A stretch of 64,000 nucleotides of DNA, from assembly GCF_013307205.1 (NCBI RefSeq), contig NZ_CP028940.1, forward strand, positions 2,026,448 through 2,090,447, in the 5' to 3' direction. The stretch comes from Polynucleobacter arcticus (GTDB lineage: Bacteria > Pseudomonadota > Gammaproteobacteria > Burkholderiales > Burkholderiaceae). A model generated the notes under the pieces. It was not told where the DNA came from. It saw nothing but the letters and a program-made list of their open reading frames with translations, and did no database searches. How positions within the stretch are numbered: the first letter of the stretch is position 1; every line of letters starts with the position of its first letter. Made by a program: the position numbers and the translations under genes. Below, one piece after another: positions 44,516 to 54,213 of this stretch.

Positions 44516-46717
44516 CTATATGGATGCGGCCATTTTGGCTCGAGCAGCATGTAACTTTCTATAGCTATCTATTAAGCGGTGGTGCCTATCGAGACCCTCT
44601 AGCTTGATACTGGTTGGAGTTAAGCCATAAAAGCGGGTACTTCCGTCAACCGAGCCTATAGCTGCATCTATCCTCTCGTCACCAAACATCCTGCGAAGAT
44701 TGCCTACATAGTCGTCAAGCTCTAAGTCATCGTCCAACTCAATTTCTAAAACTGCATTTAAGGCCTGATAAAACAATTTTCTCTCAACTGTATTGTCGTT
44801 GTATTGAAGAAAGGCGCCAACGAGTTCATGGGCCTCATCAAATTGCTTTAAGGCCAAATGAATCAATAGCTTTAACTCCAGCACTGTGAGCTGACCCCAT
44901 GGCGTATTCTCATCAAATTCAATGCCGATCAAAGTGGCGACATCACCATACTCATCGAGTTCATTATTTTCAAGGCGCTCTAGTAGCGCGCTGAGACTTT
45001 CATCACCTAGGGTTGTCAAATTTAAAATATCTGTACGGAATAACAAAGCTTTATTGGTGTTGTCCCAAATGAGATCCTCTATCGGATAAACCTCAGAATA
45101 GCCCGGCACCAAGATTCGGCAGGCAGTTGCCCCAAGCTGGTCGTATACCGCGACATAAGATTCTTTACCCATATCACTGAGGATGCCAAACAGTGTTGCC
45201 GCCTCTTCTGCATTGGAGTTTTCTCCATGAGCAGAGAAGTCCCATTCAACAAAATCGTAATCTGATTTTGCGCTGAAGAAGCGCCAAGACACAATGCCGC
45301 TCGAATCAATGAAGTGTTCAACAAAGTTATTTGGCTCTGTCACTGCCTCACTTGCAAAAGTGGGTGGGGGTAAATCATTTAGGCCTTCGAAACTGCGGCC
45401 CTGTAACAACTCCGTCAAACTCCGCTCTAGCGCCACCTCTAGACTTGGGTGCGCACCGAAAGAGGCAAATACGCCACCTGTTTGCGGGTTCATCAAGGTA
45501 ACGCACATGACTGGATAGATACCGCCCAGCGATGCGTCCTTTACTAGTACCGGAAAGCCCTGCTCTTCAAGCCCTTGGATGCCAGCCAAAATACTGGGGT
45601 ACTTTGCAAGCACTTCTTGTGGCACATCCGGTAGGGCGATTTCACCTTCGAGAATTTCACGCTTAACTGCCCGCTCGAAAATCTCTGACAGACATTGCAC
45701 CTGGGCTTCAGCCAAAGTGTTTCCTGCACTCATGCCATTGCTGACGTACAGATTTTCGATCAGGTTGGATGGAAAATAAACAATCTCACCATCGGACTGG
45801 CGCACATAAGGCAATGAACAAACACCGCGCTCCGTATTGCCAGAATTGGTGTCAATTAAATGTGCACTACGCAATTCACCATCAGGGTTATAAATTGCTC
45901 GACAGTGCTCATCTAAAATTTCTGTTGGTAGCGCATCCTGATTTCCCGGCTTGAACCAGCGCTCGTTTGGATAATGAACAAATGCACTATTGGCGATATC
46001 TTCACCCCAAAACGCACCGGCATAAAAATGGTTATTACTCAGGCGCTCGATATACTCGCCTAAGGCTGATGCCAGCGCACTTTCTTTTGTAGCCCCTTTT
46101 CCATTGGTAAAACACATCGGTGAATGGGCATCACGAATATGTAAGGACCACACATTGGGAATGAGATTGCGCCATGAAGCAATTTCAATCTTGATGCCTA
46201 GCTTGGCCAATACGCCAGACATGTTGGCAATCGTTTGCTCTAAGGGCAAATCCTTTCCCGCAATGTAAGTACTCGCATCTGCAGCTGGCTTCAAAGCCAA
46301 TAAGGTCTGCGCATCTGCATCTAAATTCTTGACTTCTTCAATGACAAACTCCGGCCCAGCCTGTACAACCTTTTTAACAGTGCAGCGCTCGATAGAGCGC
46401 AAAATGCCTTGACGGTCATTTGCAGAGATGTCTTCTGGTAATTCAACCTGAATCTTGAAAATCTGCTGATACCGATTTTCCGGATCAACGATATTGTTTT
46501 GTGAAAGGCGAATATTTTCGGTAGAGATATTGCGAGTGTCACAATACAGTTTCACGAAATACGCTGCGCATAAAGCGGATGAGGCTAGAAAGTAATCAAA
46601 AGGTCCTGGTGCTGAGCCATCGCCTTTATAGCGAATAGGCTGGTCCGAAATTACCGTGAAATCATCGAACTTCGCCTCAAGACGAAGCTTATCGAGAAAG
46701 TTGACCTTAATTTCCAT
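44516..46717 (-). CDS. ycaO: OsmC-YcaO fusion protein
   Basis: A 733-residue protein. Residues about 1-135 are an OsmC-like domain (RYKGDGSAPGPFDYFLASSALCAAYFVKLY). Residues about 160-560 form the YcaO domain (ATP-dependent backbone-amide cyclodehydratase fold), with FTNGKGATKESALASALGEYIERL, NGMSAGNTLAEAQVQCLSEIFERAV and ASFGAHPSLEVALERSLTELLQG. The rest is a TPR-like C-terminal region, as in E. coli YcaO, which has been linked to ribosomal protein S12 methylthiolation. Some proteobacterial YcaO proteins carry this OsmC fusion. It starts the housekeeping block right of the tRNA. Confidence 0.88.
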   Translation of the reverse strand: MEIKVNFLDKLRLEAKFDDFTVISDQPIRYKGDGSAPGPFDYFLASSALCAAYFVKLYCDTRNISTENIRLSQNNIVDPENRYQQIFKIQVELPEDISANDRQGILRSIERCTVKKVVQAGPEFVIEEVKNLDADAQTLLALKPAADASTYIAGKDLPLEQTIANMSGVLAKLGIKIEIASWRNLIPNVWSLHIRDAHSPMCFTNGKGATKESALASALGEYIERLSNNHFYAGAFWGEDIANSAFVHYPNERWFKPGNQDALPTEILDEHCRAIYNPDGELRSAHLIDTNSGNTERGVCSLPYVRQSDGEIVYFPSNLIENLYVSNGMSAGNTLAEAQVQCLSEIFERAVKREILEGEIALPDVPQEVLAKYPSILAGIQGLEEQGFPVLVKDASLGGIYPVMCVTLMNPQTGGVFASFGAHPSLEVALERSLTELLQGRSFEGLNDLPPPTFASEAVTEPNNFVEHFIDSSGIVSWRFFSAKSDYDFVEWDFSAHGENSNAEEAATLFGILSDMGKESYVAVYDQLGATACRILVPGYSEVYPIEDLIWDNTNKALLFRTDILNLTTLGDESLSALLERLENNELDEYGDVATLIGIEFDENTPWGQLTVLELKLLIHLALKQFDEAHELVGAFLQYNDNTVERKLFYQALNAVLEIELDDDLELDDYVGNLRRMFGDERIDAAIGSVDGSTRFYGLTPTSIKLEGLDRHHRLIDSYRKLHAARAKMAASI

Positions 46718-46838
46718 AGAAGTAATTCCGAGATGATGTGGACGCTATTATCCGTCGCAACGCGTATACCGTGTAATACCTAGGCGCCGCCAACCAACGC
46801 CAATATCAGGAATGACTGCTTACCTCAAGCCTTGTTTT

Positions 46839-47528
46839 TCAGCTTGATTGCTCGGCCTTGTTCCGTGAAGTATCAATTCCCAAGGCTTTTAGCTTGCGAT
46901 AGAGATGGGTTCTTTCGAGGCCAGTGTACTCAGAGATTTTGGTCATGCTGCCACCCATAATGATCATTTGATGCTCAAAGTAGGCTTTCTCGAACAAATC
47001 TCTGGCCTCTCTAAGCGGTAAATCAAAATAGGTTTTTGCAATACCGCTAATATATTCGCCGTTTTGGGCTTGTGCAGATTGCTCGCTCACTATTGCCTTG
47101 GGGCTTGTGCCAGATGATGAGAGCGCCGAGGATGCCCTCTCTTCAAGCGGCTCAACATACTTGGGTGAACTCTCTAAAGCCTTGGTAACCGTCTTCAACA
47201 GTTTTTGGAGTGCTATGGGCTTTTCTAAAAAATTGAGCGCGCCAATACGGGTGGCCTCAACTGCCGTATCAATCGTGGCATGGCCAGACATCATGACTAC
47301 AGGCATAGTCAGTTGACCCGTCTTAGACCACTCTTTTAACAAAGTAATGCCGTCAACGTCTGGCATCCAGATGTCGAGCAAAACTAAGTCTGGGCGCATT
47401 TGTTCGCGAATGGTACGGGCCTGCGCAGCGCTCTCAGCCGCATAAACAGTATGGCCCTCATCCGTCAGAATCTCATTGAGAAGCTCACGAATGCCCATCT
47501 CATCGTCGACCACCAAAATACTTGCCAT
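46839..47528 (-). CDS. ntrX: NtrX-type response regulator lacking the AAA+ domain
   Basis: A 229-residue protein. The receiver domain (1-125) has VVDDEMGIRELL, the phosphoacceptor in VLLDIWMPDVDG near residue 54, MSGHATID and Lys in FLEKPI. The C-terminus has the NtrX linker PLREARDLFEKAYFEHQMI and Fis-type HTH (TKISEYTGLERTHLYRKLKALG). The sigma-54 AAA+ domain of classical NtrX (about 450 residues) is missing. It begins 3 bp from ntrY. Confidence 0.85.
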   Translation of the reverse strand: MASILVVDDEMGIRELLNEILTDEGHTVYAAESAAQARTIREQMRPDLVLLDIWMPDVDGITLLKEWSKTGQLTMPVVMMSGHATIDTAVEATRIGALNFLEKPIALQKLLKTVTKALESSPKYVEPLEERASSALSSSGTSPKAIVSEQSAQAQNGEYISGIAKTYFDLPLREARDLFEKAYFEHQMIIMGGSMTKISEYTGLERTHLYRKLKALGIDTSRNKAEQSS

Positions 47529-47530
47529 TC

Positions 47531-49840
47531 TTATGCTGCCTCTTTTGCCAGATTCATAAACAAAATTGATACTTTTGCACCGATCACTTCATCGCCACGC
47601 AGGCGATTGCGGACCTCAATTTTTGCCCCGTGATCATCTACGATTTTCTTCACCACTGCCAAACCTAATCCAGTGCCTTTAGTCTTTGTTGTGACATAAG
47701 GTTCAAATGCTCTTGCCAGTATCTTAGCTGGAAACCCCGAACCACTATCACTTATTATTAAACGCACTGCATTTTGTACGGTGCCGCCAAATTCACCATA
47801 GGATACTAATTCTGTTTTTACCTCAACCGGTTCAGCTTGGTGCGGCCCCTCAAGTGTGGCATCTTGAGCATTCTGTAAAAGATTATGAATAATCTGTCTG
47901 AGTTGAGTAGGGTCGCCCATAATGTTTGGGCACTGTGGATCTAACTGGGTTTTTAAAGGGCTGCCCTCGTATAAACCCAAGATCTCTTGTGTCAAAGCAT
48001 TGATAGAAACAGATTTCAGTTGCGGACTGGGTGTTTTTGCAAAATCCCTAAAATCATTGACCATTTCCTTCATGGCCTGGACTTGTCCAATGATCGTTTC
48101 CGTGCTGCGATTGATCATCTCTTCTTGCTCGGGGCTCAATTTACCGGCTAACTTATGTTGCAACCTCTCAGCAGAGAGCTGTATGGGTGTTAGTGGGTTC
48201 TTAATCTCATGCGCCAGACGTCTAGCGACCTCACTCCAGGCAATAGAGCGCTGCGCACTCACCACATCGGTAATGTCGTCAAACACCACCATGCGCAAAT
48301 CAGAGGTCAGCTCAGTACCCCGGACAAATAAGGTAACTCCGGGCTCATTCTCGTACTCGTTGCTGCTGTGGAGCTGAATCTGCTTTTGCCACACTGGTGC
48401 GGGCTGATTAATACCCGCATCAGGTTGACCACCCTCCGCCCCAACTGCAAGCTTCATCGTTGCAAAGCCCTCTTTAATGGCTTGTTCAAACTCAACCAGA
48501 CTAGGGCTATCGCTTAAAGGGCGGCCATCTATTTGCGTTAGGTCCTGCCCAAAGATGCGGTCAGCACCCGCATTACTAGAAACCATATTAAATCTCTTGT
48601 CGAAGATGCAAACGCCAGCAGTCAAGTTACCCAATACGGTTTCTAAAAATGATTTAGATTCTTGCAGGGAGGTTCTCGTATCCGCAAGTTGACGTGTCAT
48701 TACATTAAATTGGCGAGTCAGCATTCCGAGCTCATCACCAGTATCTAACTCTGGCTTGGGTGACAGGTCTCCCTGAGCGACTGCCTGTGTTCCCCTTAAA
48801 AGCATCAGCAAAGGCCTGGCCAGCTGACGCCCAAGTATTAAAGCTAAAGTCACAGCAACAAATAGTGCAAAGAACAAAGTTAATGTCAGCGTACCCACAA
48901 ACATCTTACGTAAACCCGTGCGTCCTAAGGATTTCTCTTGATAGTCACTATAAGCCGACTCCACCGCAAAAATATTCTTTGTCAGAGGGCTTGGGATAAA
49001 CCGAACTAGCTGCAAAAAAAACTTATCATCCACATCTCTGCCCGAATCTAATTTGCTTTGAATAGATTTCTTTCGCACAATCGGCACAATTGCCCTGACT
49101 CGATAGGTGCGCTGCCCTCCTTCTAGCTCAATTTGATCGACAAAGGTGGATCCTTTATTTTTAAATGCTTCTGCAATAACGTCTGCACTTGGGGCGGGCA
49201 GGTATTTTTTAGCTCTTGGCTCGCTAGTAAAGATCATATTGCGCTGCATATTAAACAAGCTGAGCTCTTGAATGCCAAATTGACTGCGGATTTTCATGGC
49301 CATTACGCCAACCTGATCTGAGCTGGTACCTGGCGGAACCTGCACAATCTGCTCAGCAATATAGTTTCCCTCAGCCAGAATTTCTTCTTGGGCCACACGC
49401 AAGGTAACGCGACCCAACTCGAGACCAGACTCTAACGCCGACTCTACTTTGACATCGAACCAGGTTTCAATACTTCGAGAGACGAACTGCAAGGAGACGC
49501 CATACAGAATCAATCCTGGTACAACGCCGACTAAAGCAAAGATCATTGCCAGCTTTGCAATCAAGCGCGTACCAAAACGGCCCTTATGCCAACGAATTGC
49601 AATCACGATCACCAAGGTCAAAATGACTAAAGTTAAACAAACTCCAATGACTACATTGGCTGCGTAGAGCCAAATGAAATAGTTGTCAAAAAATTCAGTA
49701 TTAGAAGATGCGATGGAGAGCAGTACAAGCAACACCAGTGCAAAAGTACCAATGATCCCCATTGCTATTGGAAGGGCGCGCCTTTTCCAAATGTTTTTTT
49801 CAAACGCATTGGACCCAATGAAATCCCAAGATATCTTCAT
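47531..49840 (-). CDS. ntrY: NtrY-type sensor histidine kinase
   Basis: A 769-residue membrane kinase. N-terminal helices (about 20-110) and a periplasmic sensor part are followed by another helix (LTLFFALFVAVTLALILG), HAMP, PAS (LTAGVCIFDKRFNMVSSN), HisKA with HEIKNPLTPIQLSAERL near residue 540, and HATPase with NLLQNAQDA and GTGLGLAVVKKI. It senses an envelope or redox-related cue in related bacteria. It is coupled to ntrX and overlaps the DUF4390 gene by 4 bp. Confidence 0.92.
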   Translation of the reverse strand: MKISWDFIGSNAFEKNIWKRRALPIAMGIIGTFALVLLVLLSIASSNTEFFDNYFIWLYAANVVIGVCLTLVILTLVIVIAIRWHKGRFGTRLIAKLAMIFALVGVVPGLILYGVSLQFVSRSIETWFDVKVESALESGLELGRVTLRVAQEEILAEGNYIAEQIVQVPPGTSSDQVGVMAMKIRSQFGIQELSLFNMQRNMIFTSEPRAKKYLPAPSADVIAEAFKNKGSTFVDQIELEGGQRTYRVRAIVPIVRKKSIQSKLDSGRDVDDKFFLQLVRFIPSPLTKNIFAVESAYSDYQEKSLGRTGLRKMFVGTLTLTLFFALFVAVTLALILGRQLARPLLMLLRGTQAVAQGDLSPKPELDTGDELGMLTRQFNVMTRQLADTRTSLQESKSFLETVLGNLTAGVCIFDKRFNMVSSNAGADRIFGQDLTQIDGRPLSDSPSLVEFEQAIKEGFATMKLAVGAEGGQPDAGINQPAPVWQKQIQLHSSNEYENEPGVTLFVRGTELTSDLRMVVFDDITDVVSAQRSIAWSEVARRLAHEIKNPLTPIQLSAERLQHKLAGKLSPEQEEMINRSTETIIGQVQAMKEMVNDFRDFAKTPSPQLKSVSINALTQEILGLYEGSPLKTQLDPQCPNIMGDPTQLRQIIHNLLQNAQDATLEGPHQAEPVEVKTELVSYGEFGGTVQNAVRLIISDSGSGFPAKILARAFEPYVTTKTKGTGLGLAVVKKIVDDHGAKIEVRNRLRGDEVIGAKVSILFMNLAKEAA

Positions 49841-50418
49841 CGTTTAATCAGGTTGGTCCCACTTGGTGAAAAGGGAAACCGCAACCAATCGCTAGCGACA
49901 TTCCAGTCACGATTATTTAAAGCGTTTACTTGAAATGGCTTGGGTAGCTTGCTTAAATCCAGAGTCATTCTTAAGGCTGCAGTGTAGGATTTGCTGGGGT
50001 CAATTTGATTGTTATCAATCACCTTCCAGCCACCGATACTGCCAACTGCCTGCAAAGCCTCAAACATCGTTTTAGCGGAGAAAGTGAAACCTTCTGAGGC
50101 GATACGATATTGCTGAGTCATTGGTTGATAAGAAAGGCGGGTTTGTCTTTGGGCAAGAGCAGGCCTTTCATCAAACCAATACCATCGCGAGCGAGTCAAA
50201 TCAAACTCAGTCTGAAAATATAAAACAACCCCTTTTTGAACTGCATCCTCAAGGCCCGGGGTCAGGGCAATCTCAAACGTAGCATTTAATAGCCAGTCGT
50301 TATCCACCCGCTCTAACTCAGCAGTTTTAATCTTGATTCCCTCTGCATTTGCTGTCATTGAGATTAGGCCCAACGCCAACAAACCACAGAGCATGAATTG
50401 TTTAATGCTTTGGCTCAT
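49837..50418 (-). CDS. DUF4390 secreted protein
   Basis: A 193-residue protein with signal (FMLCGLLALGLISMTANA). It matches the DUF4390 family: RSRWYWFDERPALAQRQTRLSYQPMTQQYRI. Function unknown. It is conserved between rsmB and ntrY in Burkholderiales, overlapping both by 4 bp. Confidence 0.87.
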   Translation of the reverse strand: MSQSIKQFMLCGLLALGLISMTANAEGIKIKTAELERVDNDWLLNATFEIALTPGLEDAVQKGVVLYFQTEFDLTRSRWYWFDERPALAQRQTRLSYQPMTQQYRIASEGFTFSAKTMFEALQAVGSIGGWKVIDNNQIDPSKSYTAALRMTLDLSKLPKPFQVNALNNRDWNVASDWLRFPFSPSGTNLIKR

Positions 50419-51728
50419 GGCCCATTTTTCTTAAACAAAGCGTAGTAAAAACCATCGTTCAGCTCGTCAGGCAAAATTTGCCCGGGGGCGCTCAATCGTA
50501 ACGCATCCGCATGCTTTGTAGCAAACCAAACCGCCTGATCTTCGCCCTCTTCAGGAAACACGGAACAAGTCACATATAACAAGGTTCCTCCTGACTTAAG
50601 CATCTTCCAAGACTGCTCCAAAATTGCACGCTGTCTCGTCTGTAAAGATTGAATATCTGCTTCGCGCCGCAAAAATGGAATATCAGGATGCCTTGAAACA
50701 ATTCCGGAAGCTGAGCAAGGCGCATCTAATAAAATTTTGTCAAACAACTTGCCATCCCACCAAGCGCCCTTAGAGGCGTCCCCGCGCACTACCCGAACAG
50801 CATCAGACTGGAGGCGCAAACGATCCAAGTTGCCGCCAATTTTTCCAAGTCGTTCGCCATCAAGCTCTAAAGCAATCATGTCGCACTGGGCAAGCTCTAA
50901 TACGTGGGCTGTTTTTCCGCCGGGAGCTGCACAAGCATCCAATACGCGCTCACCTGGCTTGGGATCAAGCAAGACCGCAGCAAGCTGCGCGCCAGCATCT
51001 TGAACAGAAACTGCGCCACTATAAAATCCTGGCAAATCCGCTACCGGCACTGGCTCGCGTAATAGCAAAGCGGAATCTAGTGCAGTGCCAGCAACCGAAT
51101 GAATCGGTTCCGCTGTAATTCCTGCCTGTTGCAGCAAGTCTTGATATTCCTGGCGTGTGTGCTGTTGAGCATTCACTCGCAAAATAAGGGGTGCGCGTTG
51201 GGCCTGCTGAATCAACATCGCCTGCCAAGCCTTTGAATAATTGCGCTTTAAGTTAGCTCGCCACCAAGGCGGGAAAAACATGGGAACAGGGTCCGGAGGA
51301 TAGGGCTTTTCGTTTTCGGCCTGAATCGCGAGACTGACCTTGCGAAGCACAGCATTCATCAAGCCTTTGGCATACATCGTTGGCTCATATTCGCTACAGG
51401 CTTTCACGGCCTGATCAACAATCGTATGTACTGCATAGCCCTTACCCTCTGCACCATTGTGCAGAAACAAGGCAATGGCGACACTCAACAAGTGCTCCAC
51501 TTCTGGTGGTGGTGTCTTCGGAATCAATTCCTTAATGAGCTCATGAGATCGGACCCACTTTCGCAGGGCATCAAAAGTCAAGCTCTGCACAATGGGGCGC
51601 TCATGCGCATCTAACTGATCCAACACCTCTGTGAGAGATCTACCGGCCATCACCTCACCAATTGCTTGCGCTGAAATCGTCATAGCCTCAGATAAAGGAA
51701 GGCTGCGCGGTATTTTTTGGTCAGTCAA
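50415..51728 (-). CDS. rsmB: 16S rRNA (cytosine 967-C5)-methyltransferase
   Basis: A 437-residue protein. The N-terminal NusB-like RNA-binding domain (1-150) precedes the SAM domain with DACAAPGGKTAH, DAPCSASG (motif IV Cys) and VTCSVFPEE (motif VI Cys). It modifies C967 in 16S rRNA. It is directly downstream of fmt (1-bp gap). Confidence 0.95.
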   Translation of the reverse strand: MTDQKIPRSLPLSEAMTISAQAIGEVMAGRSLTEVLDQLDAHERPIVQSLTFDALRKWVRSHELIKELIPKTPPPEVEHLLSVAIALFLHNGAEGKGYAVHTIVDQAVKACSEYEPTMYAKGLMNAVLRKVSLAIQAENEKPYPPDPVPMFFPPWWRANLKRNYSKAWQAMLIQQAQRAPLILRVNAQQHTRQEYQDLLQQAGITAEPIHSVAGTALDSALLLREPVPVADLPGFYSGAVSVQDAGAQLAAVLLDPKPGERVLDACAAPGGKTAHVLELAQCDMIALELDGERLGKIGGNLDRLRLQSDAVRVVRGDASKGAWWDGKLFDKILLDAPCSASGIVSRHPDIPFLRREADIQSLQTRQRAILEQSWKMLKSGGTLLYVTCSVFPEEGEDQAVWFATKHADALRLSAPGQILPDELNDGFYYALFKKNGP

Positions 51729-51729
51729 A

Positions 51730-52725
51730 TTAATCTTTCTTAAACTGCATTATTTTTTCTTGCGTACGATGGGTCTGTAGACAAGCGCTTGCGCTGGTTT
51801 TCTTGCCACCCGGTTTTTGCATTTCTAGAATTTCGATTACGCCATCGCCACATTGAACATAAGCGCCATCTGCGCTAAATCCGATAACTTGACCTGGGAA
51901 AGCATCATCATGTGTTTGTACCTGGCTGGGCAAGCAAGAGTTCCAAAACTTGAATTGCTCGCCAGCAAGGCTGCTGGTGGATCCAGGGAAAGGATTCAGT
52001 GCACGAATGCGTCGATCGACTTCATCGGCACTTAACTGCCAATCAATCTCCGCTTCATTCTTCAGTATTTTTTCCGCATAGGTAATGCCGTCACTTGGCT
52101 GCGGAGTTCTTGCGAGGACAACTCCTTGATCCAGGTCACTGAGTGTCTTTACCATCAGCTCGGCCCCTAATGCGGCCAAACGGTCATGCAGAGATGCAGT
52201 GGTTTCGTGAGGTGTAATTTTTAGATCGCCCACTAAAACGGTATCGCCAGTATCTAGGCCCGCATCCATTTGCATGATGCTCACGCCCGTAGTGGCATCA
52301 CCGTTTTCAATTGCGCGCTGTATTGGCGCGGCGCCACGCCACCTTGGTAGCAAAGAAGCATGAATATTAAAGCAGCCATGTCTGCCATTCCGAGAAGCAA
52401 GATCCAAAATATCTTGAGGGAGAATTAATCCGTAAGCCACAACCACCATGGCATCAAAATCAATACTGGCTAAAAATTGATAAGCCGCTTGTGCTGCAGA
52501 TCTTTTTTCTAAATCGGCATGCGTTTGCTTCAAAGTTTCTGGTTGCAACACAGGAATATTGTTCTCCTGTGCAAACATTTTTACAGGGCTAGCTTGTAGG
52601 TGCATTCCGCGACCCGCACGACGATCGGGTTGCGTTAATGTTAAAACGATTTCGTGACCGGCCTGATGTAATGCACGCATGGCTTGTGCGGCAAACTCCG
52701 GGGTGCCTGCAAAAACAATTTTCAT
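51730..52725 (-). CDS. fmt: Methionyl-tRNA formyltransferase
   Basis: A 331-residue protein with FAGTPEFAAQAM at the start, catalytic Asn-His-Asp in CFNIHASLLPRWRGAAPI near residue 112 and MDAGLDTGDT, plus the C-terminal OB-like domain. It formylates initiator Met-tRNA. It follows def by 7 bp. Confidence 0.97.
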   Translation of the reverse strand: MKIVFAGTPEFAAQAMRALHQAGHEIVLTLTQPDRRAGRGMHLQASPVKMFAQENNIPVLQPETLKQTHADLEKRSAAQAAYQFLASIDFDAMVVVAYGLILPQDILDLASRNGRHGCFNIHASLLPRWRGAAPIQRAIENGDATTGVSIMQMDAGLDTGDTVLVGDLKITPHETTASLHDRLAALGAELMVKTLSDLDQGVVLARTPQPSDGITYAEKILKNEAEIDWQLSADEVDRRIRALNPFPGSTSSLAGEQFKFWNSCLPSQVQTHDDAFPGQVIGFSADGAYVQCGDGVIEILEMQKPGGKKTSASACLQTHRTQEKIMQFKKD

Positions 52726-52732
52726 TGGGCGC

Positions 52733-53248
52733 TTAGCGCTCGCCTACTAATTCTTTAGCGCGCTTCTTCATTTTGAGAGAGATGCGATTGCGCTTCAACA
52801 TGGAAAGATACTCCACAAATACTTTGCCCTGCAAATGATCCATCTCGTGCTGCAAGCAAACTGCAAGCAGGCCATCAGCTTCTACTTCAAATGCTTTGCC
52901 ATTAATATCTAGCGCCTTCACTCTTACAACAGCGGGGCGATCAACCTCATCGTAATACTCTGGCACTGAGAGACACCCCTCACGCCACGATTTTTTTTCT
53001 GGGCTTGACCAAACCAACTCTGGATTAATGAATACCATCAACTCATTTTGATTGTCCGACACATCAATCACCACAATACGCTCATGAATATCTACCTGAG
53101 TTGCAGCTAAGCCCACCCCTGGAGCCTCATACATTGTCTCGGCCATGTCAGCCACAATTTTTTTGATACGTGCATCCACTTGCGCTACAGGTTTAGCAAC
53201 CTTGTGTAGGCGTGGATCTGGATAGCAAAGGACGGTTAATAAAGCCAT
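52733..53248 (-). CDS. def: Peptide deformylase
   Basis: A 171-residue metalloenzyme from the ATG at 53248; the longer frame to 53293 gives an untypical lead. Motif 1 [10 protein letters not shown], motif 2 EGCLSVP and motif 3 QHEMDHLQG (metal Cys and two His) are all present. It removes N-formyl groups from new proteins. Confidence 0.96.
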   Translation of the reverse strand: MALLTVLCYPDPRLHKVAKPVAQVDARIKKIVADMAETMYEAPGVGLAATQVDIHERIVVIDVSDNQNELMVFINPELVWSSPEKKSWREGCLSVPEYYDEVDRPAVVRVKALDINGKAFEVEADGLLAVCLQHEMDHLQGKVFVEYLSMLKRNRISLKMKKRAKELVGER

Positions 53249-53319
53249 AGAGGAATTATCCAACAGAGTAATCAGGCTGTCCCGATAGTTCATTTCAGCC
53301 CCATGCTGAAAATGGCTCT

Positions 53320-54018
53320 ATGCCCATCTCTAAAGACACAAATATCACCCAAATTACACGGAATGATCCTGGCTACCCCGCCCGTCTACTGGATTTATAC
53401 GACCCGCCCCATTCGCTCTATATATATGGCGACATTCGGCTGCTTAACTTGCCCATGATCGCCATTGTTGGTTCTCGCGCTGCCAGCCCCGAAGGAATCA
53501 AAAATGCCTACCTTTTTGCGCAAGCCCTATCTCAAGCGGGATACCTAGTGGTCTCTGGGCTAGCCAGAGGTATTGATGGCGCCGCACATTGGGGTGCGCT
53601 GGGGCGCATGCAGGACCAGCCGACCTTAGCAGTATGTGGGACCGGGCTTGATATCGTCTATCCACGAGAGCACCTTGGCTTAGCTAAGACTATCGGTCGG
53701 CATGGGCTCCTGGTCTCGGAGTTAGCGCCAGGCTTGGGACCAAAGGCCTGGCATTTCCCACGCCGAAACCGCATCATTGCAGCCCTTTCGCTAGGCATTG
53801 TGGTAATTGAGGCCGCAGAGCGATCTGGCTCGCTCATCACGGCAAGGCTAGGCTGTGAGCTCGGACGTGAAATTTTCGCCATTCCTGGGTCCATACATCA
53901 CCCCCTATCCAGAGGATGCCATCAGCTACTTCAGCAAGGGGCTAAACTCATTCAATCCCCGCAAGATATTCTTGATGAGCTGCCAAAGTGGCCAAAAACC
54001 GCATTTAAAGCCATTTAA
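53320..54018 (+). CDS. dprA: Minimal DprA, Rossmann domain only
   Basis: A 232-residue protein comprising nearly only the DprA/Smf Rossmann fold: IVGSRAASPEGI, SGLARGIDGAAHWGAL, AVCGTGLDIVYPREH, FPRRNRIIAALS and EAAERSGSLITA, with typical IPGSIHHPLSRG. Full DprA proteins are about 350-400 residues with an N-terminal SAM-like domain and often a C-terminal winged helix; both are absent. In-frame stops at 53248 and 53266 block an upstream extension. DprA loads RecA on incoming single-stranded DNA in transformation. Confidence 0.87.
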   Translation: MPISKDTNITQITRNDPGYPARLLDLYDPPHSLYIYGDIRLLNLPMIAIVGSRAASPEGIKNAYLFAQALSQAGYLVVSGLARGIDGAAHWGALGRMQDQPTLAVCGTGLDIVYPREHLGLAKTIGRHGLLVSELAPGLGPKAWHFPRRNRIIAALSLGIVVIEAAERSGSLITARLGCELGREIFAIPGSIHHPLSRGCHQLLQQGAKLIQSPQDILDELPKWPKTAFKAI

Positions 54019-54213
54019 ATGGCTATTTTGATAAAAATAGGGGCTTAATCTAGCTCAAATCAGCCCAAAAAAATTAGGTTTTTGGACTTTTAACAATTTA
54101 TCGGTTAATAATAAAAAAGGGATATCGGGAGAGTTTTGGCGAGATCAGGTTTAAATTAGCCCTCTGTTTTCCCCGTTTAAACATCATTTCAAGCTCAAAT
54201 TTAGGCAAAACAC
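54019..54213. other. Intergenic region between dprA and topB
   Basis: About 195 bp, A/T-rich, with short repeats of GGGG and TTTTT, holding the topB promoter and leader. I see no gene or clear terminator. Confidence 0.4.

Noticed and set aside
47922..48377. 151-residue plus-strand open frame
   Set aside because: It is antisense to the conserved kinase core of ntrY; a shadow frame.
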